DNA of 39,373 bases from Ruminococcus sp. (GCA_023663085.1 JAMPIB010000037.1:1-39373), one strand, 5' to 3'. Shown: positions 30,402-39,060, numbered from the stretch's first letter. Made by a program: numbers and translations. The notes: generated by a model from the letters alone, not told the origin.

Positions 30402-31328
30402 ATGGGGCGACAAAACAAAGCAGATCTGCCTTACTTTGAGTTGGATTGCCACATGGATGAAAAGGTTAAGTTGATACGGGCTGAATTTGGGCTGAAAGGG
30501 TTTGCGGTAGTTGTTATGATGTACCAGTACATATACGGCGGGGATCATGGTTACTACTGTAAATGGGATGATAGACGACTCTTACTCTTCATGTCGGATA
30601 ACGGTTTGATTGGCGAGAGTAAAAATTTAATAAACGAAGTTGTTCAAGCCTGTATCAGAGAGGACATTTTTTCAGATAGACTTTATAAAGAGTACAGAAT
30701 CTTAACATCAAGCGGGATTCAAAAGCAGTACTTAAAAGCTACAGCCAAGCGGGAAGTCGTAAATCTGATAAAAGAGTACCTTTTAATAAGTGTACCCGAA
30801 AATCGCAATAATGTGGTAATAAACTCGATTTCCGGCGAAAGAAATGCGATTTCTGACGGAAGAAATACACAGAGTAAAAGTAAGAGTAAGAGTAAGACTA
30901 TATTAGATATAGATAATAATATTCGTGCGACAGAGCCGCACGGACGACCGGAACAAGAATATTGTCCTTCGGATTTTGAACGTAAGTGTGTGGACTTTAT
31001 CATTCAGTCAATACTGAATGATTTCCCGAATCAGAAGGTGCCGAGGACAGAGAAGGAGATCGTTAAATGGGCAGTACATATCAACCGCCTGCACCGGCTC
31101 GACGGAGTGAGCGAAACAGATATATGGAGTACGCTCATATGGACGATGAAAGACTCATTCTGGAGGACAAATATCAGAAGTACCAGTAAATTCCGGGAAA
31201 AGTATCAGACATTGCATTTACAGAGTAAGCGTGGTGATCGAAATCCGGCGGGGAACAGATTTAATGATTTTGAGCAGAATAAGTATGATTTTGACACGCT
31301 GGAAAAGGAATTGACGCAGAATTTATAA
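30402..31328 (+). CDS. DUF4373 (Lin1244/Lin1753-like) phage replication protein
   Basis: 308 residues. The N-terminal domain (about 1-120) starts RQNKADLPYFELDCHMDEK with FGLKGFAVVVMMYQYIYGG, matching winged-helix replication-initiator domains of Firmicutes phages. A flexible linker includes SKSKSKSKT, encoded by four tandem 6-bp units at 30873-30896. The C-terminal part (about 190-290) may contact helicase-loading partners. It probably organises the replisome at the phage origin. AAAGGAGAGGG precedes the ATG. Confidence 0.75.
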   Translation: MGRQNKADLPYFELDCHMDEKVKLIRAEFGLKGFAVVVMMYQYIYGGDHGYYCKWDDRRLLLFMSDNGLIGESKNLINEVVQACIREDIFSDRLYKEYRILTSSGIQKQYLKATAKREVVNLIKEYLLISVPENRNNVVINSISGERNAISDGRNTQSKSKSKSKTILDIDNNIRATEPHGRPEQEYCPSDFERKCVDFIIQSILNDFPNQKVPRTEKEIVKWAVHINRLHRLDGVSETDIWSTLIWTMKDSFWRTNIRSTSKFREKYQTLHLQSKRGDRNPAGNRFNDFEQNKYDFDTLEKELTQNL

Positions 31329-31341
31329 GGGAGATTGAGGC

Positions 31342-32775
31342 ATGGATGAACTGTGGTATAAAAACGTTACATACGAAGATGCGAAAGATATGGTAAAAGA
31401 GAGTCTGGCCAGTACTGTTGAGGCCTTTATCGCATCCGGCTATTGGCTGAAATATATCAGAGACAGCCGGGAATACAATAAAGACGGATATGATACGCTC
31501 TGGACTTTTGCGGAAAAAGAACTCGGCCTGCAGATCAGCGAGGCATCCAGAGCAATGAGCATGAATGATAAGTATTCTGTCGATGGCAATTCGCCGGTCA
31601 TGCTGGAAAAATATAAACAATACAATAAGAGCCAGCTGCAGGAAATGCTCACCATGACGGATGAGCAGATAGAACAGGTGACGCCGGGGATGCGGATAAA
31701 GGATATCCGCGGGATAAAAAATGCAGAAGCCTGTGAACCGGAAGAGGATGATACAGGCCCGGATGATTCTTGCGACGTCGCAAGGGAATCTGATTCAGTA
31801 AATACTGAATGCGGAGAGGAATCGGAAGTATCCGAAGACATCATCGTAGATATCGAAGTCACCCCGGAGCAGGAAGACCCCCTAAATGTAGAGTTTGATA
31901 CAGAAGAATTGATGCGGGAATTGGATGATGATGTGATCGACGGGGAGTACAGGGAAGTTGAAGAGGAACAGGGGTTGGATGAAGGGTCGTGTGATACGCC
32001 GACGGCAGCAGGTTTGAAATGGAGCCCGTATCCTGAATTTTGTTCCTGCTGTGGCTATAACGGTGCGCAATGCTGTGCACAGTGTAAAAAAGGACAGAGT
32101 CATAACTGCAATGGACGCTGCGGCTGGGTGGATGAACCGTATAAACCGGACGGAGAGACTATAGCGCCGGATGAAAAAACAGATGAGCAAACAGAAGAAC
32201 AAACGGATGAATTATCCAGATTAAAAGATTTGTTAGATAAAAAGAACAATGAGTTGGATGAATACCTTGCGGTGGAGGGGATTCCCGAACCAGTCCTTTT
32301 TGAGAAGAAAGCAGTAGTTGCGGCGCTGGCGAACATGATCTGTGAGTTGGAGGAAATGGATATGATCGCGAAAGAACAGCCTGCATTGCCCAATTTTAAG
32401 AACAACGATGAGCGGAAGGCATGGCTCGAAGATGTCGAGGCGTGGGGCCTGTGGTACGAAGACCAGAATATACAGGCAAGATATTACAAATACGACTTTT
32501 CCGACGGCAGCAGGCTTATAGCAGTCAGATACAGATATACCTGCCCGGAATGGATGAAGGGCCAGAAGATGTTTGAAGATAGTGAGAAGCTGGATGGGAC
32601 ATACAGGAACACTCACTATCACATGATCTATTCGGACGAATACAGGGCAAAACATACCTCGGAATATGATAAATACTATACGAATGCGACTGTATCCATA
32701 AGCATCCTTATTGATTTTATCAAGGAAATAGCAAAAAGGGAAAAGAATCCTGAAGATCAGAATGGTAACTATTAA
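31342..32775 (+). CDS. Hypothetical phage replication-region protein with cysteine cluster
   Basis: 477 residues. The N-terminal domain (about 1-130) is helical (MVKESLASTVEAFIASGYWL, then ELGLQISEASRAMSMNDKYS) and ends GMRIKDIRGIK. An acidic linker (about 130-215) contains the palindrome-encoded CDVARE. Next is a compact cysteine cluster CSCCGYNGAQCCAQCKKGQS followed by HNCNGRCGW (about 232-260), likely a zinc-binding module, then a coiled coil and a C-terminal domain. It resembles large unnamed proteins in Lachnospiraceae phages; no function is known. Confidence 0.65.
   Translation: MDELWYKNVTYEDAKDMVKESLASTVEAFIASGYWLKYIRDSREYNKDGYDTLWTFAEKELGLQISEASRAMSMNDKYSVDGNSPVMLEKYKQYNKSQLQEMLTMTDEQIEQVTPGMRIKDIRGIKNAEACEPEEDDTGPDDSCDVARESDSVNTECGEESEVSEDIIVDIEVTPEQEDPLNVEFDTEELMRELDDDVIDGEYREVEEEQGLDEGSCDTPTAAGLKWSPYPEFCSCCGYNGAQCCAQCKKGQSHNCNGRCGWVDEPYKPDGETIAPDEKTDEQTEEQTDELSRLKDLLDKKNNELDEYLAVEGIPEPVLFEKKAVVAALANMICELEEMDMIAKEQPALPNFKNNDERKAWLEDVEAWGLWYEDQNIQARYYKYDFSDGSRLIAVRYRYTCPEWMKGQKMFEDSEKLDGTYRNTHYHMIYSDEYRAKHTSEYDKYYTNATVSISILIDFIKEIAKREKNPEDQNGNY
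31770..31783. repeat. Palindrome TTGCGACGTCGCAA inside a coding region
   Basis: It is an exact repeat of the core of the intergenic palindrome at 21798-21813, extended to 16 bp by flanking C and G. It encodes CDVA in the acidic linker of the 477-residue protein. Confidence 0.5.
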
Positions 32776-32845
32776 CTTTTATGTTTGTTTATGCACCACG
32801 GGCCTATGGCGGCAGGGTGGACATGCCGCCGGAAAGGAGGAGGAT

Positions 32846-33316
32846 ATGGCCAAAAGTGAATTACATGACGCATACAGTAAAAATGCACGTTTCCGGGAAT
32901 ATGTAGATAAATACTGCCGGAAGTATCCGGAGAAGATCACCGTGAGCGAAGCACTCACCCATGATCTGGTAAGACTGGTGTATCTGGATTTTAAAGAAGA
33001 TGATAGGCTGGCATCACAGGAAGGAGAAGGTCTGTATGAAAAACCGACCTATGTCCCCAGAGAACTGTGTTTTCTGGATGAACATGGAAAAGTCAATGAC
33101 ATGGAATCATGTAAAGACTACTGTAAAAGGATCAAGACAGAGTGTGATGAATGTGTGATACAGAAATGCTTTGACCAGTTAGCAGCCTATCAGGATATCG
33201 GCCTTACCCCGGAACAGATCTTGGAGGTGGACAGGCTGTACGCCGAAAAGTGCAAGGAAGTCGCAGAACTGAAAAAGTCAGTATTTACCGCAATGGAAAT
33301 GAGGAACAGAAAATGA
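32846..33316 (+). CDS. Hypothetical phage protein, 156 residues
   Basis: The ATG at 32846 follows GGAAAGGAGGAGG. The C-terminal part QLAAYQDIGLTPEQILEVDR followed by a coiled coil is a motif frequent in small phage early proteins. The middle has four cysteines (CKDYCKRIKTECDECVIQKC), possibly metal-binding. Its stop overlaps the tyrosine recombinase start (ATGA). Function is unknown. Confidence 0.65.
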   Translation: MAKSELHDAYSKNARFREYVDKYCRKYPEKITVSEALTHDLVRLVYLDFKEDDRLASQEGEGLYEKPTYVPRELCFLDEHGKVNDMESCKDYCKRIKTECDECVIQKCFDQLAAYQDIGLTPEQILEVDRLYAEKCKEVAELKKSVFTAMEMRNRK

Positions 33317-34275
33317 ACTGTGTAGATGAAATCGTAAGGAAAATTGCTAATTATGGTAACTTTTCTGAAAATGCCATAAGGATTATTTTGAATGATTATG
33401 ATATATCCCCAAAAAGCACAGAATTGGTTCTTAATGATAATAAAAGGCAAAAAGTAATTCAAATGTTTATTGTGACCAAGAAAGTTGAAGGTTGTACCGA
33501 AAACACGATTAATTATTATGTGGGTACTTTAAGACGTTTTTTTAATGAAATAAATTACCGATTAGAGGAGATCACGACTGATCAGATAAGATATTATTTA
33601 GCGATACGTTCGGCAAGGGACAGATTAAGTAAAACGTCACAGGATAATGAATTAAGAGTATTAAAGAGTTTTTTTAAATGGTGTAGTGGCGAAGAATATA
33701 TACAAAAGAATCCGACCGAAAATATTAAGGCAGTTAAAAAGGAAAAAAGAATAAAAAGACCGTTTTCGGAAACAGAACTTGAACTTATTAGAGAAAAGGC
33801 AGAAAACAAAAGAGATCGAGCAATAGTTGAAGTATTGTATTCTACAGGTGTTCGTGTAAGTGAGTTATGTAGGATGAATATAAGTGATATTGCAAATGAT
33901 GAGATCGCTGTTTTAGGAAAGGGTGAAAAAGAAAGAATGGTTTATCTTAATACCAGGGCAAAAATTGCAATATCAGAATATCTAAAAACAAGAACAGATA
34001 GTGAAGATGCCTTATTTATTGGGATGAATACCAAAAAGCGGTTGAGTAAAGGCAGAATTGAAAAAGTGGTAAGGGAATTAGGGGAAAAAGCAGGTGTTCC
34101 CAACTGTCATCCTCACAGATTTAGAAGAACGGCAGGAACAATAGCATTAAACAGGGGTATGCCGCTTGAACAGGTGCAGCAAATGTTAGGACATGAAGAT
34201 ATAGCTACAACAACTATTTACGCAAGGAGTGAGGAAAGGAATGTCAAAGCAAGTCACGGAAAGTATGTTGTCTAA
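33313..34275 (+). CDS. Tyrosine recombinase (XerC/D-like) within the replication module
   Basis: 320 residues from the ATG at 33313, coupled to the previous gene. The N-terminal SAM-like core-binding domain (about 50-150) precedes a catalytic domain with Arg in YSTGVRVSELC, Lys in LGKGEKERMV, HPHRFRRTAG, the histidine in LGHEDIATT and Tyr in TTIYARS, all intact. The element integrates by a serine recombinase, so this enzyme may instead resolve multimers, invert DNA or serve an ancestral element. Its AT-richness exceeds that of neighbouring genes, suggesting separate acquisition. Confidence 0.85.
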   Translation: MNCVDEIVRKIANYGNFSENAIRIILNDYDISPKSTELVLNDNKRQKVIQMFIVTKKVEGCTENTINYYVGTLRRFFNEINYRLEEITTDQIRYYLAIRSARDRLSKTSQDNELRVLKSFFKWCSGEEYIQKNPTENIKAVKKEKRIKRPFSETELELIREKAENKRDRAIVEVLYSTGVRVSELCRMNISDIANDEIAVLGKGEKERMVYLNTRAKIAISEYLKTRTDSEDALFIGMNTKKRLSKGRIEKVVRELGEKAGVPNCHPHRFRRTAGTIALNRGMPLEQVQQMLGHEDIATTTIYARSEERNVKASHGKYVV

Positions 34276-34876
34276 GATCAATCGCCTAATAAGTGTTGAT
34301 GAAAGCTATAAAGCACCAGAAAAAATGATGCAAATTGTATCAGACAGAGACCTTGCAAAAGAAATATTTTTGAAATTTCTTCCAGAGTTTGATGATGATC
34401 TAAGCTACGAATGGTTTAATAAATATTTTGAAGATGAACATGCCGACAGAAAGAGAAGAAAGCAGGACTTTACACCGACTACTGCATCAAGGCTTATGTC
34501 TGAAATGCAGGGGAAAGAGCCGCAATACGGTGTAATATATGAGCCGGCGGCAGGAACAGGAAGTACTATTATTTCTCATTGGTACATAGAAACAAGAAAA
34601 CACAGGTTTCCGTGGGATTATCAGCCGGATAATTATTTATATTTGTGTGAGGAATTGAGTGATAAGGCTGTCCCATTTCTTCTTTTTAATCTCTTGATAA
34701 GGGGAATGAATGCGTTAGTAATACACGGGAACACACTTACGAGAGAAACTAAAGAAGTGTATTACTGCTACAACAAATTTAATTCATATCTGAGTTTTTC
34801 TGAATTAAAGAAGTTACCACATGTAAAAGAAGTTGAGGAATTATGCAATATAAAATTTGTATCAGAAAAGAGTTGA
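34241..34876 (+). CDS. HsdM-like N6 adenine methylase fold protein lacking the NPPY motif
   Basis: 211 residues. An N-terminal helical part resembling HsdM (DFTPTTASRLMSEMQ) leads into SAM motif I, EPAAGTG (residues 101-107). A following acidic motif (LYLCEELSDKAVPFLLFNLL) fits the family, but no NPPY/F catalytic motif is found before the C terminus. The protein may bind SAM or DNA without methylating. It overlaps the tyrosine recombinase end by 35 bp. The start could also be the GTG at 34229. Confidence 0.7.
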   Translation: MSKQVTESMLSKINRLISVDESYKAPEKMMQIVSDRDLAKEIFLKFLPEFDDDLSYEWFNKYFEDEHADRKRRKQDFTPTTASRLMSEMQGKEPQYGVIYEPAAGTGSTIISHWYIETRKHRFPWDYQPDNYLYLCEELSDKAVPFLLFNLLIRGMNALVIHGNTLTRETKEVYYCYNKFNSYLSFSELKKLPHVKEVEELCNIKFVSEKS

Positions 34877-34880
34877 GTTT

Positions 34881-35354
34881 ATGGGTAAAAAGACATGGAC
34901 ATCAGAACAAATTGATAAGTTGTGTGATTTATGGGGGACAAAAAGTTACAAATCCATCTCAAGAATAGTCGGACATACTGAAACAGCGACAAGGCTAAAA
35001 GCAAAAAGGATAGGACTTGGAGAGTTCAAAAATGCGTCAGACTATATTTGCGCAAGGGAAATCTCAAGAATAATGGGCGTTGATGTTCACACGATAACTG
35101 ATTATTGGATTAAAAAGCTAGGTTTGCCGTGTAAGAGAATAGAGGGTAGTGGCAGGACTTTATATGTAATGGTAAGACATGATGAATTAGTAACTTTTTT
35201 AAAAAATAATCAGAGTATATTTGATTCAAGAAGGATAAAACCGTATGGATTGGGCTGTGAACCAGAGTGGTTACATCAAAAAAGATTGAGAGATAGAATG
35301 ACATATTGTTCAGCGGAGACGCAGAGGCAGCAGGCGCGAAGGGAAGGGAGATAA
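34881..35354 (+). CDS. Myb/SANT-like DNA-binding protein
   Basis: 157 residues. The N terminus KKTWTSEQIDKLCDLWGTKS with SISRIVGHTETATRLKAKRI looks like a Myb/GcrA-type helix-turn-helix. A second segment (AREISRIMGVDVHTITDYWI) resembles a MerR-like or excisionase helix-turn-helix. It may be a phage regulator or directionality factor. The ATG at 34881 is preferred over an upstream TTG-type start. It ends adjacent to the adenine methylase gene. Confidence 0.6.
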   Translation: MGKKTWTSEQIDKLCDLWGTKSYKSISRIVGHTETATRLKAKRIGLGEFKNASDYICAREISRIMGVDVHTITDYWIKKLGLPCKRIEGSGRTLYVMVRHDELVTFLKNNQSIFDSRRIKPYGLGCEPEWLHQKRLRDRMTYCSAETQRQQARREGR

Positions 35355-36173
35355 ATGAGAGCAATATTCAAATATCCGGGAAGTAAATGGAGCATAGCGT
35401 CCTGGATAATAAATTTTTTCCCGGAACATCACAGCTATTTAGAACCATTTGCGGGCAGCCTTGCTGTCCTGATGAACAAACCCCGGTCAGATATTGAGAC
35501 AGTAAACGATCTGGATGAGAACATAGTCAACCTGTTTGAGTGGATAAAGAAAGATCCGGAGCGGCTTGCACATGAAATTTACTGGACTCCATATGCCCGC
35601 TCCGAATATGAAAAGGCATTTGCATCAGTGCCGGAGGACAGCCTTGGAAAAGCAGTAAATTTTTACATATGCTTAAACATGGGCCATGGATTCCGCACGA
35701 CCGGGGAAAAAGTCGGCTGGAAGAATGATGTGCAGGGCAGGGAAAAAGCGTATGCCGCGCAGGATTGGGTCAATCTGCCGCAGAAGATCGTTCAGACAGC
35801 AGAAAGACTCCGGGGTGTACAGATAGAAAACAGACCTGCTGCAGAACTGATAGAAAGATTTAATTATCCCAATGTCCTGATCTATGCAGATCCGCCGTAT
35901 GTTTTGAGTACACGGTATGGGAAACTGTACAGATGCGAAATGAGCGATAAAGAACATGAAGACCTGCTCGATGTCCTTATGGCACATAAGGGGCCGGTAC
36001 TGCTCTCCGGCTATGATAATGAGTTATATAATGACCGTTTGAGGGCGTGGCACCGGAAAGAGACGATCTGTTATTCGCAGGTATGCAAAAAAAGAAGAGA
36101 AGTCTTGTGGATGAATTTTAAGCCGGTAGAGCAGATCACATTGTTTGATTATGGGGAGGATAGAGGAATATGA
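35355..36173 (+). CDS. D12-class N6-adenine DNA methyltransferase (Dam-like)
   Basis: 272 residues. FKYPGSK (5-11) and YLEPFAGSLAVL (29-40) form the SAM-binding part, NDLDEN follows, and the catalytic DPPY is at 179-182. It starts 1 bp after the previous stop. It is expected to methylate adenine in a short sequence such as GATC; recognition cannot be predicted here. Phages use such solitary methylases to escape restriction or mark their DNA for packaging and replication. Confidence 0.88.
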   Translation: MRAIFKYPGSKWSIASWIINFFPEHHSYLEPFAGSLAVLMNKPRSDIETVNDLDENIVNLFEWIKKDPERLAHEIYWTPYARSEYEKAFASVPEDSLGKAVNFYICLNMGHGFRTTGEKVGWKNDVQGREKAYAAQDWVNLPQKIVQTAERLRGVQIENRPAAELIERFNYPNVLIYADPPYVLSTRYGKLYRCEMSDKEHEDLLDVLMAHKGPVLLSGYDNELYNDRLRAWHRKETICYSQVCKKRREVLWMNFKPVEQITLFDYGEDRGI

Positions 36174-36221
36174 AAAGACTGACACAAAAAACTGAAAGGA
36201 AAATTGTAAAGGAGTGATCTT

Positions 36222-36539
36222 ATGATACATGCAATATGTGATTTTTGTGGAAAAGATGTTGATAGGACAGCCAATTTATTATCTATAACGCCATTTCAAA
36301 ATTTTGCAAGATACCATACGGATAATAAGCCATATGGAAATGTAGATAGAACAAAAAGTTTTGTCATATGCCATGAGTGCATGAAAAAACATGATTTACC
36401 TAATCCATATCACGAATATGCAGGTATTACTAAACAGAATATGCAGTATGAGAAGTGTATTGACAATTATACGGAAGAAGATTTTAAGCGTCTGGAGAGG
36501 AGAAAGCGGGAAATATGGAAAATCAGAACAGATATATAG
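36222..36539 (+). CDS. Small zinc-ribbon protein
   Basis: 105 residues with CDFCGK near the N terminus and CHEC about 40 residues later, a four-cysteine zinc site, followed by a basic helix. AAAGGAGTG precedes the ATG. No named family is recognised. It overlaps the next gene by 25 bp. Confidence 0.6.
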   Translation: MIHAICDFCGKDVDRTANLLSITPFQNFARYHTDNKPYGNVDRTKSFVICHECMKKHDLPNPYHEYAGITKQNMQYEKCIDNYTEEDFKRLERRKREIWKIRTDI

Positions 36540-36802
36540 AACTTGCAAAACACTGTATTGGATTAAACAGAAAGAAACCATACACAAGACACGGAAAGAA
36601 GTTTTACAGACCATACAGGAACTGTTTTGCTACTGGCAGAGGAAAAGACCTTGAATGTTGGGAAATGATGAAATCTGCCGGATATGCTAAACATAGCGAA
36701 GAAAAGAATCAGCACGGAGGATATATATTCTACTTAACAAGAGAGGGCTTGGATTGGCTTGGGGAAAAAATAGGAATACATATTTATGATGAAGAAGATT
36801 GA
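36515..36802 (+). CDS. Hypothetical phage protein, 95 residues
   Basis: Compact basic/aromatic protein (MENQNRYIELAKHCIGL, RPYRNCFATGRGKDLECWEM, YFLTREG-like C terminus). It resembles small unnamed proteins of Clostridia phages. GGAGAAAG lies upstream within the preceding gene. Function is unknown. Confidence 0.6.
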   Translation: MENQNRYIELAKHCIGLNRKKPYTRHGKKFYRPYRNCFATGRGKDLECWEMMKSAGYAKHSEEKNQHGGYIFYLTREGLDWLGEKIGIHIYDEED

Positions 36803-36831
36803 GCAGAAAAGGGCAAGAAAGGAAAAAGGAA

Positions 36832-37227
36832 ATGAGAGAGATTTTATTTAAAGGGAAACAGCAAAAAAATAGGGAATGGATTGAGGGGTATTATCTTAAA
36901 TTTTATGAAACTCTAGGAAACGAGGTTAATTATATGATTTTTGCGATTGATGAAGAGCGGAAACTTAGCCAGCCGTATTCCGTAGATCCTTCTACTGTCT
37001 GTCAGTACACAAACTTAAATGATGCGAATGGCAGGAGAATTTTTGAAGGGGATATTGTCAGATGCGAAAATGATACAGGTCATATTGTTTTTAACGGTGG
37101 AAAATTTGTTGTTGCGTGGAAAAAATCAGCAGAATTAAAAAATATAAATTTAGACGTTTGGCACTCGGATGTCGAGGTTGTTGGCAGCATCTGCGACAAT
37201 CCAGGGGTGATAGGAGACATGAAATGA
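36832..37227 (+). CDS. YopX-family protein
   Basis: 131 residues from the ATG at 36832, which follows AAAGGAAAAAGGA; the frame is open upstream. YopX features: MREILFKGKQQKNREWIEGYY at the start, then VCQYTNLNDANGRRIFEGDI and a C-terminal VEVVGSICDNPG. It is a common phage protein of unknown function. The stop overlaps the next start (ATGA). Confidence 0.85.
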   Translation: MREILFKGKQQKNREWIEGYYLKFYETLGNEVNYMIFAIDEERKLSQPYSVDPSTVCQYTNLNDANGRRIFEGDIVRCENDTGHIVFNGGKFVVAWKKSAELKNINLDVWHSDVEVVGSICDNPGVIGDMK

Positions 37228-37952
37228 GCAGAATATTATCAATTTTATTTAATACCGATACGGTCCGGGCGATACTGGACGGGAAAAAGACAGTAACCAG
37301 AAGAGTGATAAAGGGATACGTACCAGCCGATGCAGTATTCGAATATAATGAACAGACTCCAAAAGGATATATTTCCGGCAGAGGGAAATTTTGGAAAAAA
37401 CAGTGCAGATTGCCCTATCAGCCGGGAGATATCCTGTATGTTCGGGAAACATGGGCATTTATGCCGTGTATAGGCTGCAATGGGGAGTACGCCCGTCCCG
37501 GTGTCGGAATGGCTTGTTATGATATGCAGGCCGTTGAATATGATGATGGAGACAGCATATCAGACGGATGTTTTGTCTATCGGGCTGACTGCAAAAACCC
37601 GGAGCGGATATGCTGGCGTCCCTCGGTCCACATGCCCAAAGAGGCGGCCCGCATCTGGCTAAAGGTAACAGATGTGAAGGTGGAGCAGCTACAGGATATC
37701 ACAACATGGGAGGCGAAAGAGGAAGGTGCCGGGGAAGACTGTATCGGCATGTCTGCCTGTGGCGGTGACTGCAAAGACTGCCCTGCACATGCAGATAATT
37801 ATATACCGTTATTTAAAAAAATATGGAACTCAACTATAAAAGGATATGACATTGGGGCTTATGATTGGGACGCTAATCCTTGGGTGTGGGTTGTAGAGTT
37901 TGAGCGGTGTGAGAAGCCGGAAGGTGGAACAGCAAAGAGGCAGCAGGCATAA
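37224..37952 (+). CDS. ASCH-domain phage protein
   Basis: 242 residues. It starts MSRILSILFNTDTVRAILDG with KKTVTRRVIKG, followed by YQPGDILYVRETWAF and a C-terminal WVVEFER, the pattern of phage ASCH-domain proteins (PUA-like RNA-binding fold). A cysteine-rich insert (CGGDCKDCPAH) lies near residue 185. It is probably an RNA- or nucleotide-binding accessory factor. The final codons contain the repeated 9-mer GGCAGCAGG. Confidence 0.75.
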   Translation: MSRILSILFNTDTVRAILDGKKTVTRRVIKGYVPADAVFEYNEQTPKGYISGRGKFWKKQCRLPYQPGDILYVRETWAFMPCIGCNGEYARPGVGMACYDMQAVEYDDGDSISDGCFVYRADCKNPERICWRPSVHMPKEAARIWLKVTDVKVEQLQDITTWEAKEEGAGEDCIGMSACGGDCKDCPAHADNYIPLFKKIWNSTIKGYDIGAYDWDANPWVWVVEFERCEKPEGGTAKRQQA

Positions 37953-37977
37953 AAGTTTAAAAGGAAGGGTGATTGAT

Positions 37978-38394
37978 TTGACCAAAGAATCATTAGAGGC
38001 GTATCGGAGCAAAAAAGAAGAAATCAAGGAACTGCAATATAAATTGCAGAATCTGAACGAAGGTGATATTATGATCGGCTACGATACGATATTGGATTAC
38101 CGAAAAGGATATCCTGTCCCCCAGGCAGTAGTAGGTGTTGATTGGGAAAAAGTGGACAGAACAGTCAGCAGATACGAAAAAAGAATAGAAGTGCTTGCGC
38201 GGGAATGCGAAGAAGTAGAGATTTATATTGAATCAATTACCGACAGTCTGACAAGGCGTATATTCAGAATGTATTATATCGAAGGATATAGTCAGAAAAA
38301 TATCGGGAATATTATACATATAGACAGGAGTTATATAAGTAAAAAGATTAAAATGTTTAATGAAACTATAATTCATAAAAATGAAAAAAATTAG
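37978..38394 (+). CDS. ArpU/RinA-like phage late transcriptional regulator (sigma-70 region 4-like)
   Basis: 138 residues from a TTG at 37978 preceded by GGAAGGG; no suitable ATG exists. The N-terminal half is a coiled coil. The C-terminal half, DSLTRRIFRMYYIEGYSQ then NIGNIIHIDRSYISKKI, is a helix-turn-helix like sigma region 4. Such proteins often stand last in the early region and switch on packaging and structural genes, which agrees with its place here. Confidence 0.7.
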   Translation: MTKESLEAYRSKKEEIKELQYKLQNLNEGDIMIGYDTILDYRKGYPVPQAVVGVDWEKVDRTVSRYEKRIEVLARECEEVEIYIESITDSLTRRIFRMYYIEGYSQKNIGNIIHIDRSYISKKIKMFNETIIHKNEKN

Positions 38395-38448
38395 AAACAG
38401 GAAAAACCGCTCTCTTTTTAATAATTTTATATTTTTTAAATTTTTAAG

Positions 38449-38477
38449 TTGAAAAAATATAAAAATAAGTGTACTAT
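38449..38477 (+). promoter_or_regulatory. Promoter of the 72-residue XRE gene
   Basis: TTGAAA (38449-38454), 17 bp, TACTAT (38472-38477), in a very AT-rich region. Confidence 0.6.
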
Positions 38478-38512
38478 ATGATTAGAAAGAAATTAAGGGG
38501 AAGGGTTAAAAG

Positions 38513-38731
38513 ATGGATGTGAGAGAATATATAAAACTTTGTTGTGTAAAAAGGGGAAACATGTCAGAAGCGGAACTTGCAAGAAGAACGGGTCAAACAC
38601 CGCAGAATATGAATAATAAATATAAAAGGAATACATTTAAAATATCTGAATTGGAAAGGGTTGCGGATGCACTTGGTGCAGATTTACAAATATCTTTTGT
38701 CGATCGGAAGACCGGAGAACCTATCATATAA
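38513..38731 (+). CDS. XRE-family helix-turn-helix protein
   Basis: 72 residues. One compact helix-turn-helix domain (AELARRTGQTPQNMNNKYKR) ends with LGADLQISFVDRKTG. It has its own promoter, separate from the early operon. It may repress the next promoter, where an inverted repeat marks the start site. Confidence 0.75.
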   Translation: MDVREYIKLCCVKRGNMSEAELARRTGQTPQNMNNKYKRNTFKISELERVADALGADLQISFVDRKTGEPII

Positions 38732-38771
38732 AGAAAAGTGTATAAAATATAAAAAAATATATAAAAAAGTA

Positions 38772-38832
38772 TTTACAAAATATAAAAAAAGGTGTATAGT
38801 GATATTATCAGATGAAGAAACATACTGATAAT
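38772..38832 (+). promoter_or_regulatory. Promoter with inverted-repeat operator
   Basis: TTTACA (38772-38777), 17 bp, TATAGT (38795-38800). Immediately after lies ATTATCAG-N13-CTGATAAT (38804-38832) at the expected transcription start. It is a plausible binding site for the preceding XRE protein. Confidence 0.6.
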
Positions 38833-38853
38833 AACCCAAAATAGGGAGAAAGA

Positions 38854-39060
38854 ATGGTGAATGATATGAGAACATGGAGTGTTGAACATGAAGCAAATAG
38901 TTGGAATGATGATTTATTTAACGGAACTTATGACGAGTGCATAGCATACTGCAATGAGAAGGGTTATAAAATTGACGGTGTAGAGTGCAGGCTTGCGGAA
39001 GTTGAGGTTGATGAGCGCGGTAGCGTGATTGATACGTATAGCATTGTAGATGAGATTTGA
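38854..39060 (+). CDS. Hypothetical phage protein, 68 residues
   Basis: Acidic protein with a TYDECIAYCNEKGYKIDGVE core, similar in style to small phage proteins that follow regulatory genes. GGGAGAAAG lies before the ATG. Function is unknown. Confidence 0.6.
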   Translation: MVNDMRTWSVEHEANSWNDDLFNGTYDECIAYCNEKGYKIDGVECRLAEVEVDERGSVIDTYSIVDEI

